Assembly (NCBI GenBank): GCA_938007995.1
Contig: CALLLW010000040.1
Span: 62,001-126,000, forward strand
DNA from: an uncultured Granulosicoccaceae bacterium
Lineage (GTDB): Bacteria; Pseudomonadota; Gammaproteobacteria; Granulosicoccales; Granulosicoccaceae
Direction of reading: 5' to 3'
DNA: 64,000 nt
Shown here: positions 27,072-36,912 of the stretch, piece after piece
How the letters are laid out: each line of letters starts with the position of its first letter
Numbering within the stretch: position 1 is the first letter of the stretch
The notes under the pieces: generated by a model
Database searches by the model: none
What the model was told of the DNA's origin: nothing
The model's input: only the letters and a program-made list of their open reading frames with translations
Translations under genes and position numbers: made by a program

Positions 27072-27974
27072 TCAATCACTGCCATAACCGAGACCACGAA
27101 TCATTGCAGCATCATCTGACCAACCGTCTTTCACTTTTACCCATAGTTGCAGATGCACTTTGGTATCAAAGAGACGCTGCATCTCACGTCTGGCCCAACT
27201 ACCTATTTCTTTTAGATTGGTACCGCCTTTGCCAATCACGATAGATTTCTGGCTGGCTTTTTCAACCCAGATCACTGCAGATATGTTGGCAATTTTTTCC
27301 GTCTGCTCAAACTTTTCGATTTCTACACTCACTGAGTACGGCAACTCCTGCGATAAAAATCGCGTTAGCTGTTCGCGGACTAACTCAGACGCCAGAAACT
27401 TTGAAGATCGGTCTGTGAGCGCGTCCTGACCGAACTGGAATTCAGCATATGGCAGTCTCGATTCAAGCTCCGATTCCAGGACATTAAGATTGGTCCCACG
27501 GGTAGCCGACACAGGTATGACTGCATCCGCAGACTGAACCGCCGGTAGCTCTGACAGCCACGGCAATAACCGCTCTTTTGGATTCACCCGGTCTGTCTTG
27601 TTCACAACCAGCAACCACGGTAGTTCCTGAGCACTGACCGTCTCGTAGGCCATTGCATCATCATCGTTAAACGTCATAGCCTGTAAGACAAGCACCAGCA
27701 CGTTAGCACCGGTTGCAGCAGACGAGGCAGTCTTATTCAGCACTCGGTTGAGGGTTTTTCTGCCGCCCCGATGTATGCCCGGTGTGTCTATGTAGATAAA
27801 CTGGGCAGTCGCGGTGGTATTGATACCAAGCAAAGCGTGCCGGGTAGTTTGCGGTTTATGTGCTGTGATGCTCAACTTCTGACCGATAAGCCGGTTCAGT
27901 AGTGTCGACTTACCAACGTTTGGCCGACCGGTTATCGCAATAGTGCCGCATCTGGTTTGTGAGCCTTGGGTCAA
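27072..27974 (-). CDS. era: GTPase Era
   Basis: Era is an essential GTPase that binds 16S rRNA during small-subunit maturation. The 300-residue protein has the G1 loop GRPNVGKST at 16-24, the switch region HKPQTTRHALLG, the DTPGIH G3 motif, the NKTD G4 motif, and SATRGTNL at G5. The C-terminal KH domain follows, with SIVIGKGGTNLKEIGSWARR. Length and order match the family. It lies between rnc and recO, the conserved order, and starts 38 bases after rnc ends. Confidence 0.97.
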   Translation of the reverse strand: MTQGSQTRCGTIAITGRPNVGKSTLLNRLIGQKLSITAHKPQTTRHALLGINTTATAQFIYIDTPGIHRGGRKTLNRVLNKTASSAATGANVLVLVLQAMTFNDDDAMAYETVSAQELPWLLVVNKTDRVNPKERLLPWLSELPAVQSADAVIPVSATRGTNLNVLESELESRLPYAEFQFGQDALTDRSSKFLASELVREQLTRFLSQELPYSVSVEIEKFEQTEKIANISAVIWVEKASQKSIVIGKGGTNLKEIGSWARREMQRLFDTKVHLQLWVKVKDGWSDDAAMIRGLGYGSD

Positions 27975-28012
27975 TGGTCTAAGCAGTTGTACGAGTGTGT
28001 AGCAAGCTTACG

Positions 28013-28696
28013 CTAATTCTCACTGGCCGTCTCAAGCTGTGCCAGCAAACTGGCTGCGGCCGCCTGCTCCGCTTTTCTTCGGCTTGTGCCCTGCGACTGT
28101 ACTTTCAACTCGAGCGATGTGATCTCACACGCCACCACAAATGTCTTTGCATGTGCCTCGCCGTAAGACTTAATCAACTGATAGTCCGGCAAGCCGAGCC
28201 CGCGACCCTGCAGTAGTTCCTGTAAGTTGGTCTTTGGATCTTTTACCGGTTCGCTGTCTGGTAGATTTGAAAACCGGTTTGCATACAGATGAAGGATGGC
28301 TTTCTCGGCAGATACGAAACCGCCTTCAAGGTAGATAGCGCCAATAACAGCTTCGAAGGCATCAGCAAGTATGGAAGATCGTTTGAAGCCGCCACTCTTT
28401 AGCTCACCCGAGCCAAGCTTCAACAACGCGCCGAGCTCAAGATCGCGAGCGATCTCGGCGAGGGTTTCGCCACGTACAAGATTGGCCCGCAACCGGGTGA
28501 GTTGCCCTTCATTGTAGTGACTGCGCAGATGATACAGCTGCGCAGCTACAACAAAATTCAGTATGCTGTCGCCCAGGAATTCCAGCCGTTCATTGTTACG
28601 AGCGCCGACGCTGCGGTGCGTCAGGGCGGCGTCTAGAAGCTCAGGATCACTAAACCGGTAGCCGAGCTTTTTCTGTAGCTGTAATTCTGGATTCAA
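28013..28696 (-). CDS. rnc: Ribonuclease III
   Basis: RNase III cleaves double-stranded RNA in rRNA processing and mRNA control. The 227 residues have the catalytic signature ERLEFLGDSILNF with Glu39 and Asp43, the second acidic cluster in LADAFEAVIGAIYLEGG, and a C-terminal double-stranded RNA-binding domain ending SRRKAEQAAAASLL. Length is normal. It lies between the DUF4845 gene and era in the lepB-rnc-era order. Confidence 0.97.
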   Translation of the reverse strand: MNPELQLQKKLGYRFSDPELLDAALTHRSVGARNNERLEFLGDSILNFVVAAQLYHLRSHYNEGQLTRLRANLVRGETLAEIARDLELGALLKLGSGELKSGGFKRSSILADAFEAVIGAIYLEGGFVSAEKAILHLYANRFSNLPDSEPVKDPKTNLQELLQGRGLGLPDYQLIKSYGEAHAKTFVVACEITSLELKVQSQGTSRRKAEQAAAASLLAQLETASEN

Positions 28697-28714
28697 TAAA
28701 TTCGGTTGATGGAC

Positions 28715-29044
28715 CTAATCGGTGATCTGATCATCAAAGGCTGCGACGAGCTCAAGATTGTACATCAGTTTGCGACGCTCTTCGTATTTAACATCCACGA
28801 CCCACTGGCCTTTGTTATCGCGCTGTACAGTCAGTATTTCCTTTGGATCCTGATTGATGTCATTGGCACGAAACAGCTCCTGCACCCGCTTAACGACTTC
28901 CCGCTTGGTTCTGAGATCATCCTGCGATATAACGTCCTGCGCTACTTTGTTAATCGCGTGATTTTGTATGTAGACCGGCACGAACTGGATACCGACTAAC
29001 GCCAGCATTCCCACTAGTGCCAGAGTCACCAACAATTTGAACAT
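28715..29044 (-). CDS. DUF4845 small membrane protein
   Basis: The 109-residue protein has one N-terminal membrane helix (LLVTLALVGMLALVGIQFVPVYI) and a periplasmic-facing soluble part (DVISQDDLRTKREVVKRVQELF, WVVDVKYEERRKLMYNL). This matches DUF4845, a family found between lepB and rnc in gammaproteobacteria. The function is unknown, but its conserved position suggests a link to protein export or RNA processing. It lies nine bases after lepB and 18 bases before rnc. Confidence 0.85.
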   Translation of the reverse strand: MFKLLVTLALVGMLALVGIQFVPVYIQNHAINKVAQDVISQDDLRTKREVVKRVQELFRANDINQDPKEILTVQRDNKGQWVVDVKYEERRKLMYNLELVAAFDDQITD

Positions 29045-29053
29045 TTCTTAGCC

Positions 29054-29800
29054 TCATTGAATGCGATCTCCGATCCTGCTCCACGCCACACCCCCGTTAT
29101 CCCAGTTGAAATGCATCCAGACCAGAAATGCTTTTCCCACCAGATTTTCTTCAGGTACCGTGCCCCAGTATCGGCTGTCTTCGCTGTTATCCCTGTTATC
29201 TCCAACAGCAAAATACGTTCCTTCGGGCACGGTTAGATCAATGTCGAGGTTGCGACGATTGGCGGTAATGAGCATGTTGTGCTCCAGGTCACCAAGTTGC
29301 TCGGTAAATTCAACGATCTGACTACCGAAATTTCCATCCGGATCATCGTAATCACCGATCAGCGTTTGTGCTGCCTCAACGCCGTTGATGATCAATTTTT
29401 TATCGCGATACTGGACTCTGTCGCCTGGTACACCAACAATTCTTTTTATGTAATCAAGCTTCGGGTTACGTGGAAACCGAAACACCGCTACATCTCCACG
29501 CTCAGGCTCACCCAGATCAAGAATCTTTTTGTGTATTACCGGCAGTCGAACGCCATAAGCGAACTTGTTTACCAGAATAAAATCACCGACGAGCAATGTC
29601 GGTTTCATCGAGCCGGACGGTATGCGAAAAGGCTCAAAAATAAACGAACGGAGCACCAGCACAAGCAGCAACAACGGAAAAAAAGATTTTGCGTATTCAA
29701 CCGGCCAGCTATCGGTTTTTTTAAATGCGGCGCCAAGCGCCCAGACAACACCACACAGTAAAACTAACAACACAAGAAATAGTGAAAAATCAACGTTCAT
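29054..29800 (-). CDS. lepB: Signal peptidase I
   Basis: LepB cleaves signal peptides from exported proteins at the periplasmic face of the inner membrane. The 248-residue product has two N-terminal membrane helices (about 5-25 and 40-58). The catalytic Ser64 lies in IPSGSMKPTLLVGD, the general-base Lys near 120 in DYIKRIVGVPGD, and the GDNRDNSEDSRYWG motif toward the C-terminus. It follows lepA by 28 bases. The Ser/Lys dyad is complete. Confidence 0.96.
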   Translation of the reverse strand: MNVDFSLFLVLLVLLCGVVWALGAAFKKTDSWPVEYAKSFFPLLLLVLVLRSFIFEPFRIPSGSMKPTLLVGDFILVNKFAYGVRLPVIHKKILDLGEPERGDVAVFRFPRNPKLDYIKRIVGVPGDRVQYRDKKLIINGVEAAQTLIGDYDDPDGNFGSQIVEFTEQLGDLEHNMLITANRRNLDIDLTVPEGTYFAVGDNRDNSEDSRYWGTVPEENLVGKAFLVWMHFNWDNGGVAWSRIGDRIQ

Positions 29801-29828
29801 ACGTGTTACGACCCTTCGCAGGTGACCT

Positions 29829-31631
29829 CTAGGATTTATTGTCGACTTGCAGCACGGCGAGAAATGCCTCTTGCGGGATCTCCACGCGACCGATTTGCTT
29901 CATACGCCGCTTACCGGCCTTTTGTTTCTCTAACAGCTTTCTTTTACGAGTGATATCACCACCGTAACACTTGGCAGTCACGTTCTTACGCAAGGCCTTA
30001 ACATTACTGCGGGCAATAATATGATTGCCAATGGCAGCCTGCACAGCGACATCAAACATCTGCCTTGGTATGAGATCTTTCATGCGCTCTACCAATTCAC
30101 GACCACGCGACTGAGAACGATCCTTGTGAACAATCACCGCCAGTGCGTCAACCTGATCGCCATTAATCAGAATATCCACCTTAACCAGTTCCGCCGCCTG
30201 AAAACGTAGAAACGCGTAGTCAAAAGAGGCGAAACCACGACTGACTGACTTCAGCCGATCAAAAAAATCGAGCACAACTTCACTGAGCGGCAGTTCATAA
30301 GTCAGCGACACTTGTCTGCCAACATAGACCATATTTTTTTGCACGCCGCGTTTTTCAACGCACAGCGTTATCACATCGCCCAGGTAAGCGTTTGGCACCA
30401 GAATGTTGGCTTGTATAATCGGCTCACGCACTTCCTCGAGCTGATTGGGTGGTAACAGCTGAGACGGATTATGGATGTAACTGACGTTGCCGGAGGTATC
30501 GAGCAACTCATAAATTACCGTGGGTGCGGTGGTAATCAGATCAAGATCGTATTCACGTTCAAGTCGCTCCTGAACGATCTCCATATGCAACATGCCAAGG
30601 AAGCCACAACGGAAACCGAAACCAAGCGCTTCAGAGGTTTCAGGCTCATAGGCAAGTGCCGAATCGTTGAGCCTTAGCTTTTGCAGCGCATCTCGAAAAG
30701 ATTCATAGTCATCAGAGCTTGATGGGTACAAGCCGGCAAAGACCCGTGGCTGCACTTCTTTAAAACCGTCCAGCGGCGCTTCACACTGGTTGTTTTCAAG
30801 TGTGATTGTGTCACCGACACGGGCTGCATCAATCTCTTTAATACCGGCGATTATATAACCGACCTGACCGGTTTTAAGCTCTTCAGTTTCCGTTCTCTTC
30901 GGAGTAAACACACCGACCGAGTCCGTTTGAAATGTTCTGCCAGTAGAGATAATCCTGATTTTGTCGCGCTTCTTAACTCTGCCACTGACAATTCTGATTA
31001 GCGAGATAACGCCAACATAGCTGTCAAACCATGAGTCGATGATCAAAGCCTGCAGCGGGTCATCTACATTGCCTACAGGCGGTGGCACGCGCTCGACCAG
31101 CATCTCAAGCAGATCGGTAATACCAATGCCGGTTTTGGCACTGCACAAAACAGCATCATGAGCTTCCAGACCAATAATCTCTTCAATCTCATCAACGACC
31201 CGCTCTGGCTCGGCGGCTGGTAAATCGATTTTGTTCAGCACTGGAATCACTTCCAGATCCTGCTCTATCGCGGTGTAGCAGTTGGCCACACTCTGTGCTT
31301 CCACACCCTGCGAAGCATCTACTACAAGCAACGCACCTTCACACGCCGCGAGTGATCGTGACACTTCGTAGGAAAAGTCGACGTGTCCAGGGGTATCAAT
31401 AAAGTTAAGCAGATACACTTCGCCATCTTTGCTTTTATATTCGAGCGAGACCGATTGCGCTTTTATCGTGATACCGCGCTCTCGCTCAAGATCCATTGAG
31501 TCAAGCACTTGCGCTGACATCTCACGATCATCGAGCCCGCCGCAGGTTTGAATAAAGCGATCTGCCAGTGTCGACTTACCATGGTCGATATGAGCAATAA
31601 TCGAGAAGTTTCTTATATGCGTTTGCTGCAT
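29829..31631 (-). CDS. lepA: Elongation factor 4 (LepA)
   Basis: LepA/EF4 is a ribosome-associated GTPase related to EF-G. The 600-residue length is exact for the family. It has [13 protein letters not shown] at the N-terminus, the switch [14 protein letters not shown], the [12 protein letters not shown] motif, NKIDLP, and the LepA-specific C-terminal domain ending with the basic [23 protein letters not shown] region. Its ATG overlaps the stop of the glutaredoxin-like gene by one base (TGATG). Confidence 0.97.
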   Translation of the reverse strand: MQQTHIRNFSIIAHIDHGKSTLADRFIQTCGGLDDREMSAQVLDSMDLERERGITIKAQSVSLEYKSKDGEVYLLNFIDTPGHVDFSYEVSRSLAACEGALLVVDASQGVEAQSVANCYTAIEQDLEVIPVLNKIDLPAAEPERVVDEIEEIIGLEAHDAVLCSAKTGIGITDLLEMLVERVPPPVGNVDDPLQALIIDSWFDSYVGVISLIRIVSGRVKKRDKIRIISTGRTFQTDSVGVFTPKRTETEELKTGQVGYIIAGIKEIDAARVGDTITLENNQCEAPLDGFKEVQPRVFAGLYPSSSDDYESFRDALQKLRLNDSALAYEPETSEALGFGFRCGFLGMLHMEIVQERLEREYDLDLITTAPTVIYELLDTSGNVSYIHNPSQLLPPNQLEEVREPIIQANILVPNAYLGDVITLCVEKRGVQKNMVYVGRQVSLTYELPLSEVVLDFFDRLKSVSRGFASFDYAFLRFQAAELVKVDILINGDQVDALAVIVHKDRSQSRGRELVERMKDLIPRQMFDVAVQAAIGNHIIARSNVKALRKNVTAKCYGGDITRKRKLLEKQKAGKRRMKQIGRVEIPQEAFLAVLQVDNKS

Positions 31632-31888
31632 CAGTGTTCAGTACGCTCCGCAGCAAGCGACTGAGTCAGTGCTTCGCGATCAAAAAAGTGGTGGCAAATC
31701 TCTGAGTTGCCAAGTTTCAGTACAGGGACCAGATCGTTGTATTTGTTACGAGTGTCCGGGTTCAGATCAATGTCTACAAGACACACTGAGAAATTCAACT
31801 CACTGGAAAAGTCATTTAGAGTAGCCAGCATGTCTTCGCACAACGAGCAATTATGCCTTGTGTAGAGCGTCAGTACGACAGGTTTCAT
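31631..31888 (-). CDS. Glutaredoxin-like thioredoxin-fold protein
   Basis: From ATG 31888 the product has 85 residues and begins [21 protein letters not shown] is a CxxC active site at the start of the first helix of a thioredoxin fold. The family is DUF836/glutaredoxin-like, found between mucD and lepA in pseudomonads and relatives. It ends with [25 protein letters not shown] includes the cis-proline of the fold. It overlaps lepA by one base. It is probably a small cytoplasmic thiol-disulfide protein with an unknown partner. Confidence 0.85.
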   Translation of the reverse strand: MKPVVLTLYTRHNCSLCEDMLATLNDFSSELNFSVCLVDIDLNPDTRNKYNDLVPVLKLGNSEICHHFFDREALTQSLAAERTEH

Positions 31889-31991
31889 GAGTTTAATCCG
31901 GCAATGCGTCCGGTTTGGCCTGGTTACGTCGCTTTTCCGGACCGGGTCGGCTAAGTTTGGCCGGTTTCGGCTCAGTTGAGAAAGTAATGAC

Positions 31992-33494
31992 CTATTCAAC
32001 CGTCATGGCGAGAAAAATCGGACCGTTTTCCCGCTGTACCAATATCGCTATGCTCGAGTTTGATTCAATCGCTTCCACCGCTGTTTCAAAAGCGTCGAGC
32101 GAGTCAATCGTGCTTGAATCTATCATGGTGATGACATCGCCCTCGCGCACTCCAGCCTGAGCAGCCGGACCTTCACCCACTTTGGATACCACAACACCTG
32201 CGCCTTCGAGTCCGAGTGACTCGGATAACTCCGCAGGTACCGGTGCTACATTCAAACCGAGTTTGTTGTTTAAAGAAGGGGAAGCAGGCTTGTTCGCTGC
32301 AGCGACTGTGCGGGAGTCTTCCAACTCACCAATGACCACACTCAGTGAGGTGCGCTTACCTTCTCTGATGACTTCAACCGCAGCAGCTCCACCAGCACGG
32401 ACCTGCCCCACCAACGGTGGCAGCGAACTGGATTTATCGACATACCCACCGTTGAAGCTGACAATAATATCACCGACACGCAATTCAGAGTCAGCCGCCG
32501 GGCTATCCGGTAAGATCCGTGATATCAGCGCGCCGTGCGGTACATCCATTGAAAACGATTCTGCCAGTTCACGAGTGACATCCTGGATAATCACTCCCAG
32601 CCAGCCACGCGATACTTTACCGCTTTGCTTGAGCTGATCAGAAATATCAATCGCCATCTCGATCGGTATTGAAAAAGATAAACCCATAAAACCGCCGGTG
32701 CGGCTATATATCTGAGAGTTTATACCAACAACTTCGCCGTTCAGGTTAAACAGTGGCCCACCGGAGTTACCCGGATTAATCGCCACATCCGTCTGTATAA
32801 AAGGCACATAACTTTCACGCGGCAAAGAACGCCCGGTAGCGCTGACAATCCCGGCGGTCACAGAAAAATCAAATCCAAACGGCGAGCCGATCGCGAGTAC
32901 CCATTCACCCACAGCTAACTCACTGGATTTGCCGATCCGTGCAGCAGGTAAATTTTCTGCGTCAATCTTGATCACCGCAACGTCACTGCGCGGGTCGCGA
33001 CCGATGAGCTCGGCGACGAACTGCCTCCGATCATGCAGCCGAACAATAATTTCTGCAGCGCCCTCAATCACGTGATTGTTGGTCAGAATGAAACCGTCAG
33101 ACGACACGATGAAACCAGAGCCAAGCGAGTCTGAATTAAACTGCACTCGATCAAGACCATTTTTCTGATCTGGCTCAAAGCTTTGATTTCTTTGGCCCGG
33201 GCCATTCTGTTGCTCTTCCATGAATCGACGGAAGAATTCACCAAAAGGAGAATCATCGTCAGGCAAAGTCGGACCGGTTTGCGATCGGTCCACCTCACTA
33301 TTGGTACTGATGTTGACCACCGACATATGATTCTGCTCGACCAGCACGGTAAAATCCGGCAGGTCTGCAAAAACCAACGCTGGCAGATAAAGCAGCGCCA
33401 GTAACACACCAAGAATGGACCGACGCACTCGCACCGGAGACAAAGACGACATCACGCATACGCAAGCGCTAACATTTTTCAGGGAGGAAGACAT
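31992..33494 (-). CDS. mucD: DegP/MucD-type periplasmic serine protease
   Basis: The product is a trypsin-like HtrA protease with two PDZ domains. The catalytic residues are visible: His in TNNHVIEG, Asp in RSDVAVIKI, and Ser in INPGNSGGPLFN. PDZ1 follows (RGWLGVIIQDV, GALISRILPDSPA) and PDZ2 ends the protein (VSKVGEGPAAQAGVREGDVI). A signal peptide (RRSILGVLLALLYLPALVFA) precedes the mature part. I chose ATG 33494; ATG 33452 gives a tighter signal peptide and is also plausible. Lying in the sigma-E operon downstream of rseC, it fits MucD, the periplasmic quality-control protease. Confidence 0.93.
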   Translation of the reverse strand: MSSSLKNVSACVCVMSSLSPVRVRRSILGVLLALLYLPALVFADLPDFTVLVEQNHMSVVNISTNSEVDRSQTGPTLPDDDSPFGEFFRRFMEEQQNGPGQRNQSFEPDQKNGLDRVQFNSDSLGSGFIVSSDGFILTNNHVIEGAAEIIVRLHDRRQFVAELIGRDPRSDVAVIKIDAENLPAARIGKSSELAVGEWVLAIGSPFGFDFSVTAGIVSATGRSLPRESYVPFIQTDVAINPGNSGGPLFNLNGEVVGINSQIYSRTGGFMGLSFSIPIEMAIDISDQLKQSGKVSRGWLGVIIQDVTRELAESFSMDVPHGALISRILPDSPAADSELRVGDIIVSFNGGYVDKSSSLPPLVGQVRAGGAAAVEVIREGKRTSLSVVIGELEDSRTVAAANKPASPSLNNKLGLNVAPVPAELSESLGLEGAGVVVSKVGEGPAAQAGVREGDVITMIDSSTIDSLDAFETAVEAIESNSSIAILVQRENGPIFLAMTVE

Positions 33495-33600
33495 CTTAAA
33501 GGCAGTGATCAAGTTGCTCTCCGTTAACGGCTTTGCGCGCCGGGTGGTTAAAGGTTTGAGTGATCAATAGTCACCCGTGTCACTAGCGTACGGCTCACAT

Positions 33601-34350
33601 TCACGGAATTGCTATGCTGTGTTCGCTGGCCTGACGACGCACTGTGTCGTGGCGACGCAATGTGTCGTGACGCGATTCAGTATTCGCAGTGCTACTTAGC
33701 ATACCGAGAACTCGTGGTCGCAAGGTACTACCAAGGCGCACAGATAAAGTCAGTCCAACACTGAGACCCAACACTGCAGAGGCAGCGACACCGCTTTCTG
33801 ACGCCACGAACAAAAGCTCCCCACCAACCGCAAATAATAGCATAAGCAGCACAGGTAGCAGGTAAATCACCGATGACAGGCCTATCAGCATCTTCGACGA
33901 TACCTCAAGACTCACAGATTGACCGACCAGACTTTCGGGAGGTATACCTGACTTAAAATCAACCAGAGAACCAGTTGGAATGTCAGCCTGCCCAGGACAC
34001 GACCGTCCATGAAGCAACTGGATAAGTAACTGGCTGGGCAACTGGACAGGCAACTCAAGCTGCGTCAATGCTTCGCGCCCGCCAGATGCGCAACCGCCGC
34101 AAGCTCTACAGGCAGCCGCGTGCGGTGAGTTATCCTGCGGTCGGCAAACGATTTCAGAGGCAGACTGCCGAATCACCAGCAGTTCGCGGCGATGCGTTAA
34201 CTGATGACCGGCTCTTTGTTCCTGACAACTTGCGGGCAAATGTTTATGCCGAATCTCTGGCCGGATCTCTGGCCGGATCTCTGGCCGAACCTTTGACCAA
34301 ATCTTTGGCCAATTCAAAGCCCTATACGAGGACCGATGGCCGGACCTCAC
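33601..34350 (-). CDS. rseC: RseC-like positive regulator of sigma E
   Basis: The 249-residue frame starts at GTG two bases after rseB. The cysteine cluster ACRACGGCASGG near residues 80-91 and two membrane helices (IGLSSVIYLLPVLLMLLFAVGG and a second, SAVLGLSVGLTLSV) are the RseC/MucC plan: a short cytoplasmic N-terminus, a Cys-rich segment, and two helices. RseC family proteins affect SoxR reduction and sigma-E signalling. The first 75 residues are much longer than usual and include an RPEI repeat encoded by a 12-base tandem array. The true start may lie later at a non-ATG codon. Confidence 0.7.
   Translation of the reverse strand: MRSGHRSSYRALNWPKIWSKVRPEIRPEIRPEIRHKHLPASCQEQRAGHQLTHRRELLVIRQSASEIVCRPQDNSPHAAACRACGGCASGGREALTQLELPVQLPSQLLIQLLHGRSCPGQADIPTGSLVDFKSGIPPESLVGQSVSLEVSSKMLIGLSSVIYLLPVLLMLLFAVGGELLFVASESGVAASAVLGLSVGLTLSVRLGSTLRPRVLGMLSSTANTESRHDTLRRHDTVRRQASEHSIAIP
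34248..34307. repeat. 12-base tandem repeat in the 5' part of rseC
   Basis: Five head-to-tail 12-base units lie on the plus strand. The first reads GCCGAATCTCTG, the next two GCCGGATCTCTG, and the last two are more diverged. On the minus strand they encode a four-residue RPEI-type repeat within the extended N-terminus of the RseC-like protein. Confidence 0.85.
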
Positions 34351-34352
34351 AA

Positions 34353-35345
34353 CTACTGCTCTTGCAGTTGTAACGAGTCGCCAGTCATCATTACCGTTGG
34401 TTTCGGCACCTCACCCACTACGGTAACGTGCCACTGTTCCTGCGTTACCCCGTAGGCGTGCACGCCACCCATTCCCATCAGACCAACCAACTCGTTGCGC
34501 GAGTTTTCGCCTTGTTCTGCAACATAAACAGAAAGCGATGCGAGTCCGTCGGTGTACATTATCCGACGCACCACGGATTCCTCCGGCAAGACCACCACTT
34601 TATCAGACATCAGTTTAAAGCCATCAGGCAAATTCAGTTGTGCGACACCAGGTATTCCTGAATCTGGCGGAGGAGACGCAATCAGCGGCTCTTCCATGTC
34701 GAGGTCGATAACCCACTCTTGCCTGTTGCCCTTGGTCGATGTCGTGAACAATGACGCCGGAATGCTCTCAGGGTACTCGACCTGTGTGAACATCACCTGC
34801 TCTATAATCGCGCCGGTATTGTCGCTCATCACTGAACGCAGCATCAGGTGAGTTTCAGAATCAATCCAGAGTTTGTATCCGTAGCGGTAGTCGTCGAGAG
34901 GTTTGATGTCTACCACCTCTGCGATGCGTCCGGCCACTCTGTCCATGCCGTTGTGGTCAAACGCGTAAAGCTTCTCAAGCTCGGCCAGCTGGCGCGGCTC
35001 AAATTCCGGGAAGGGTGATCTTGGTGAAGCCTTGCTCACCGCTACTGTTTTACTACCCGGCCAGATACAAACAACATTTTCAGCGTTACGCACAATCTCT
35101 CTGGCCTCGCCGTTCAACGAAATCAGCCGTTCGCGCTCAACACCATCAGAGTTGCTGTGAGTAATGCGCATGGACTCGAGCTCACCATCATGTGCGTAGA
35201 CAAACGAACCGTCATAGTTCAGTGTCTGCATGGCCATCGACATCTGTCTGACCAGATCCCGACCTGCTGATCCCGTATCAGCCAGGCCCAGCGATGATGC
35301 TGTGAGGCAGGTTATGAACAGCCAGGCTCTGGTGATAGTCATCAT
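34353..35345 (-). CDS. rseB: RseB/MucB sigma-E regulatory protein
   Basis: RseB is the periplasmic protein that binds RseA and protects it from cleavage until envelope stress displaces it. The 330-residue protein has a signal peptide (TRAWLFITCLTASSLGLA) and the MucB/RseB N-terminal domain (NYDGSFVYAHDGELESMRITH, then GEAREIVR and VAGRIAEVVDIKPLD). The C-terminal domain includes VVRRIMYTDGLASLSVYV. The last base of its predecessor rseA is shared with its start region. The order rpoE-rseA-rseB-rseC-mucD is fully conserved. Confidence 0.94.
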   Translation of the reverse strand: MMTITRAWLFITCLTASSLGLADTGSAGRDLVRQMSMAMQTLNYDGSFVYAHDGELESMRITHSNSDGVERERLISLNGEAREIVRNAENVVCIWPGSKTVAVSKASPRSPFPEFEPRQLAELEKLYAFDHNGMDRVAGRIAEVVDIKPLDDYRYGYKLWIDSETHLMLRSVMSDNTGAIIEQVMFTQVEYPESIPASLFTTSTKGNRQEWVIDLDMEEPLIASPPPDSGIPGVAQLNLPDGFKLMSDKVVVLPEESVVRRIMYTDGLASLSVYVAEQGENSRNELVGLMGMGGVHAYGVTQEQWHVTVVGEVPKPTVMMTGDSLQLQEQ

Positions 35346-36250
35346 TACTTTTGGTCAGTCGTGGCAGGTAATTCAATAACGGGCTGCTCGCTGGATAGTT
35401 CGTCGTAACCAACGATCCGCGAGTGTGACACCAACCCGTGAACACGACCCATGCTGGCGTCTTCAAGATGATTGGTCAGCAGCAGGTTCAAGCGTTTTTC
35501 TATCTCGGCATTGCGGGCTGCCGCGTCATCCATTCGCCAGTGGGTGCCTTCATTGCCAAGCGTAGTCGAACCGCCATTGCCCGAGCCTCCTGTAGCTGCG
35601 GCGTTAAGAGACAGCACCTCTAAGAGGTCAGTGTTTTGTTGCGTCGCTGCGGTAAGTGTGGAGTCCTGCGCTGCGGCGCCTGCTCCGGATGCCACGGTCT
35701 GCCCGGCTTGCGCCGAGTCTGCACCGGTTTGATCGACCTTCCAGAGGTTTGCCTGCCAGAGCTGCGAAAATAAAAAGCTGGCGCCAGCCAGACTCGCAGC
35801 CAACCCGAGACCGGCCACAGGCTTCCATAAGCTGAAAGGTTGATGTACGGTGGCCTGCTGCGCCGCGGGTGGTTCAGCGTATTCTCTGACACGGCCAGTT
35901 GACTGCACCGCCCTGTCCCGCATCCGACTGATCGACACAACCTCAGCGGTGCGGTACCCGGAAGCAGCTTCATCTCCAACGAAAGATTGCCCCGAGAAGT
36001 TTTCTTCATAGGTATCTTCGTACATCTCTTCCAGAGCAATAGCGTTGCTGACTCGCGATGCAAAGTCTGTGGGCAACAAGCCGTTGTAGTCTGCCTGAAT
36101 GACATCACGCACCAGATGCATGCTTTGCCACGCCGCAACTGAACTATCGTTTTCGAAGACCTGTTCAAGCAAGCCTGGCTCACTGGTTGATTCGTCATCT
36201 ACAAACGCAGACAGTACTTCGTTCATTGCTTTATCTTCAATTGTATTCAT
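35345..36250 (-). CDS. rseA: Anti-sigma-E factor RseA/MucA
   Basis: RseA is the inner-membrane anti-sigma factor that holds RpoE until regulated proteolysis. The 301-residue protein has the N-terminal sigma-binding domain (MNEVLSAFVDDE, EQVFENDSSVAAWQSMHLVRDVIQ), a linker, one membrane helix (PVAGLGLAASLAGASFLFSQLW) around residues 145-167, and a periplasmic C-terminus. It is longer than the Escherichia coli protein (about 216 residues). The additional periplasmic part is Ala/Gly/Ser/Thr-rich. It starts 33 bases after rpoE. Confidence 0.93.
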   Translation of the reverse strand: MNTIEDKAMNEVLSAFVDDESTSEPGLLEQVFENDSSVAAWQSMHLVRDVIQADYNGLLPTDFASRVSNAIALEEMYEDTYEENFSGQSFVGDEAASGYRTAEVVSISRMRDRAVQSTGRVREYAEPPAAQQATVHQPFSLWKPVAGLGLAASLAGASFLFSQLWQANLWKVDQTGADSAQAGQTVASGAGAAAQDSTLTAATQQNTDLLEVLSLNAAATGGSGNGGSTTLGNEGTHWRMDDAAARNAEIEKRLNLLLTNHLEDASMGRVHGLVSHSRIVGYDELSSEQPVIELPATTDQK

Positions 36251-36283
36251 ATGTAAGTCGCCATTTTTCAGGGGCTATCCACG

Positions 36284-36880
36284 CTACGCTTCAACACTGT
36301 TGCTATTGTCTAACAGCGGCCGAAGCTGCTGATCTATCGAATCCCGTGCACGAAATATCCTTGATCGGACGGTACCGATCGGGCATTCCATTATTCTGGC
36401 TATCTCATCGTACGATAAACCCTTCAGCTCTCTGAGCGTGATCGCGGTTTGTAGTTCCGCGGGTAGGCTGTTTATCGCCAGTTTCACGGTTGCAGCGATC
36501 TGATCCGTCATAAGCTCGCTGTGCGGGTCTGCAATATCGCGCAGCCCCGACGCACTTTCAAAATACTCTGCATCTTCGCTGTCCACACTGCCATCCGTCG
36601 GTCTTCGCGATGCTGAAACGAGATGGTTCTTTGCTGTGTTGATGGCAATTCTGTACAGCCAGGTGTAGAAGGCACTGTCACCCCGAAAGTTCTTAAGCCC
36701 CCGGTATGCCTTAATAAAGGTCTCCTGCGTGACATCCTGAACTTCATGGTGGTCATGCACGAACCTTGAAACAAGATTGGCTATTTTATGCTGATATTTT
36801 AGTACCAGCAGGTCAAAAGCACGCTTGTCGCCAGCCTGTACTTTGCGCACCAGCACGAGATCATTACTTTTCTCGCTCAA
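36284..36880 (-). CDS. rpoE: RNA polymerase sigma-E factor (AlgU type)
   Basis: This extracytoplasmic-function sigma factor directs the envelope-stress response. The 198 residues contain region 2 (FDLLVLKYQHKIANLVSRFV, DVTQETFIKAYRGL, FYTWLYRIAINTAKNHL) and region 4 (LPAELQTAITLRELKGLSYDEIARIMECPIGTVRSRIFRAR, of which the last part is the DNA-binding helix-turn-helix). It heads the operon with its own anti-sigma factor. A sigma-E-like promoter just upstream suggests autoregulation, as known in Escherichia coli and Pseudomonas. Confidence 0.96.
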   Translation of the reverse strand: MSEKSNDLVLVRKVQAGDKRAFDLLVLKYQHKIANLVSRFVHDHHEVQDVTQETFIKAYRGLKNFRGDSAFYTWLYRIAINTAKNHLVSASRRPTDGSVDSEDAEYFESASGLRDIADPHSELMTDQIAATVKLAINSLPAELQTAITLRELKGLSYDEIARIMECPIGTVRSRIFRARDSIDQQLRPLLDNSNSVEA

Positions 36881-36912
36881 TTTTGCTGACTCGAGACTGC
36901 CGCGATCAAAGC

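Noticed and set aside
34068-34373. Plus-strand open frame with a LAGS repeat
   Set aside because: It is antisense to the rseC frame and arises from the 12-base repeat. There is no ribosome site or family pattern.
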